A DNA stretch of 64,000 bases from Membranipora membranacea (lineage: Eukaryota; Bryozoa; Gymnolaemata; Cheilostomatida; Membraniporidae): the NCBI GenBank assembly GCA_914767715.1, contig OU612066.1:11847001-11911000 (forward strand). The letters run 5' to 3'. This document shows, in pieces, positions 62,501 through 64,000 of this stretch. The position numbers were made by a program, and so were the translations under genes. Each line of letters starts with the position of its first letter. Positions within the stretch are counted from its first letter, which is position 1. The notes beneath the pieces are model-generated. The model had not been told where the DNA came from. It saw only the letters and a list, made by a program, of their open reading frames with translations, and did not search any database.

Positions 62501-64000
62501 TCGTGAAATTCATGGATAGCGGACATCAACTCAACCTCATTATATTACATAAACTTCAACCTCAGCTAACGAAAATGATACTAGTTAACATAAAGACACC
62601 CCCAAACTAGCCAAGCTAAAATCTACATAATATTTACTCCTCCAGGTAGTTAGAATATATAATGACTTACCAAACTAGCACTTTTAGCTAGAAGTGAAGT
62701 TTTCCCACAACCACTCTCACCATACATGATTAGGGGTGTTCTGTTATCTCCTAAAACCAAATTCAAAAAAACCATTGATTAATTGCTATATTCTAATAAA
62801 CTGTCCGTGTCCGTTTCTGCTTGTCACAAGCAAAAGAATAAACAAAACAAAACATGTACAGCTTTTCAGCTAACAGTGTGTTCTCTCACAACCACTCCCA
62901 TTAAACAATTTACTACATCTAGATAGAGGAGATGGATCACTTAGAGTGAGATAACGTAGATGAGAGATGTGGCCCTACTGTATTTTCCAAGTTAAACTAA
63001 TTTTAAAGAAAAGATGGACAAGGGCTGTCCACACAATGAGAATGAGTAGTAGGCCAAACACAACCAAAGGTAATATCAAAAGAAAAGAACCGGCAAAAAA
63101 AAAGGATTTTATTATAATATTAAATACCTTTGAGATATTTGGTAACACTGCTTACAATCTCTTCTCTGCCTTTGAACAGCTTCACTAGATTCAGACACAT
63201 GTGAAGATGCTGAAATCAAAAGCAATACACTACAACTAACTGACTTAAAGCTATAGTTGCGCCACCCCATATTTGGTATCATATTGAAGGTCTCAGACTA
63301 ATTAAGAGCAGTGTGGCAACCTTTAAAATGGCCCATGTTTCTCAACCACTAAAGTTGATCTAAATTTATCACTCTATAACATATAAATGTGTATGAGATG
63401 CTCGAAAAAATCGGAAAATATGTTAATCAACATGTGATTCGCAATATTATTGTACCTAAGCAAATGTCATAAACCCGAAAGCACTACTATAGTTTTAAGA
63501 AAAATTACGATTTTACCACAAATTCTTTGATGACTTAGTTGCATTTACATAGCAGATTTAACGTCAGATTAGTTGGTTAGATATTTGCTTCTATATGAGC
63601 TATCATTTGGAGCAACTAAATGTCTTGTGATATTGCCACAAAATCGCAGATTTTTTGTTGCTCCCATTGTAAGCATATATAAACAAAAAATCTGATGGAA
63701 AAATCTGACGAAGAAATTGTATGTCCGAATGATCTGCAGTGTAAAGATTTTCAATGGACAGTTTAACAAAGAAAAACAAAATTTAAGCTGTGATCTGTAG
63801 TTTAATTATATTAGTCTCCACCTGCCACAATGATCTACCTGTAATATATCGGCATAGATACGATCATTCAAAAGCTCATCATTTTTCTTCACTGCATTGT
63901 CGACGAGCCTTTTTATCGACTTGTCAAAATGATTACAGAAATCTTTGATGTAGTCTTTGTGTGTATCGATGTCCAGTCCTTCTTTGCCAGTCCAGTTAAC
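47599..64000 (-). CDS. NWD1/NWD2-like NACHT and WD40 protein (5' end off window)
   Basis: Eighteen exons join in phase: 63839-64000, 63128-63209, 62671-62750, 61785-61952, 58603-58840, 58084-58211, 57606-57753, 56977-57135, 55151-55294, 54758-54902, 54144-54350, 53661-53884, 53086-53337, 51792-52292, 50748-50980, 50209-50449, 48709-48860 and 47599-48429. They give 1364 aa of the C-terminal part. The NACHT ATPase has Walker A ([13 protein letters not shown]) and Walker B ([11 protein letters not shown]). A helical/winged region typical of NWD proteins follows ([47 protein letters not shown]). Many WD40-like repeats follow ([29 protein letters not shown]) to the stop. Human NWD2 is about 1740 aa, so several hundred N-terminal residues are missing. 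STAND ATPases of this kind act as nucleotide-switched scaffolds; the ligand is unknown. One intron holds the foldback element. Confidence 0.93.
59583..59929. mobile_element. Nested 347-bp TA-flanked MITE
   Basis: The ends CCCTATAGGAGTTTAGTTTT and, inverted, CCCTATAGGAGTTTAATTT are flanked by TA on both sides, as expected for a Tc1/mariner-type insertion. It lies inside the foldback element, so it inserted later or is carried by it. It contains a tRNA-like segment. Confidence 0.7.
59736..59818 (+). repeat. tRNA-derived segment (Pol III box A and box B)
   Basis: Box A TGGTGTAGGGG (59743-59753) and box B GGTTCGTATCC (59796-59806) have tRNA-like spacing. The T arm pairs perfectly (CTGGG / CCCAG). 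The acceptor stem does not pair and the anticodon arm is degenerate, so this is a tRNA-derived repeat of SINE type, not a working tRNA gene. Confidence 0.65.

Overview
This is eukaryotic nuclear DNA from an animal. Genes are split into many short exons with clean GT-AG borders, the introns are AT-rich, and the products are typical of animals (macroH2A, ING3, CFAP52, FAM219, SLC17, NWD-type NACHT/WD40). The species cannot be fixed from sequence alone. Moderate introns (about 0.1-3 kb) and many small foldback repeats fit an invertebrate such as a sponge or other early-branching animal, but that is a guess. I rebuilt gene models by hand by joining exons whose phases agree. Seven of the nine main models close into complete reading frames of a length close to the known families; the other two run off the window edges. 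There is also one weak unassigned exon.

Layout. 581-6915 (-): part of a type II membrane protein with a SEA domain, running off the left edge. 9155-13474 (-): complete macroH2A histone, 376 aa. 15152-20358 (-): complete CFAP52 (WDR16), 629 aa, with an RFX X-box-like site about 100 bp upstream. 21395-24303 (+): MYND zinc finger plus Mss51/ZMYND15-type C-terminal domain, 586 aa. 25706-31975 (+): SLC17-family transporter, 583 aa, with two phase-matched candidate first exons. 32802-35886 (-): selenophosphate synthetase, 397 aa, with cysteine at the catalytic Sec position. 36775-40807 (-): ING3, 393 aa. 42078-44495 (+): FAM219-family protein, 214 aa. 47599-64000 (-): NWD1/NWD2-like NACHT + WD40 protein, 18 exons visible, 5' end beyond the right edge.

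The genes do not form one pathway. They are ordinary neighbours in a gene-dense animal genome: two chromatin proteins (macroH2A, ING3), a ciliary protein, selenium metabolism, a transporter and a STAND-type ATPase. Non-coding DNA carries several mobile-element families. The clearest is a 2.53 kb foldback element (59187-61715) in an NWD intron. It has long inverted arms built of about 20-bp tandem repeats and a perfect 6-bp target duplication, and it contains a second, TA-flanked 347-bp element with a tRNA-like segment. There are also a hAT-like MITE with an 8-bp target duplication, palindromic short relatives of it, and a family with poly-G ends. I saw no rRNA, CRISPR array, intact tRNA gene or prokaryote-type system.
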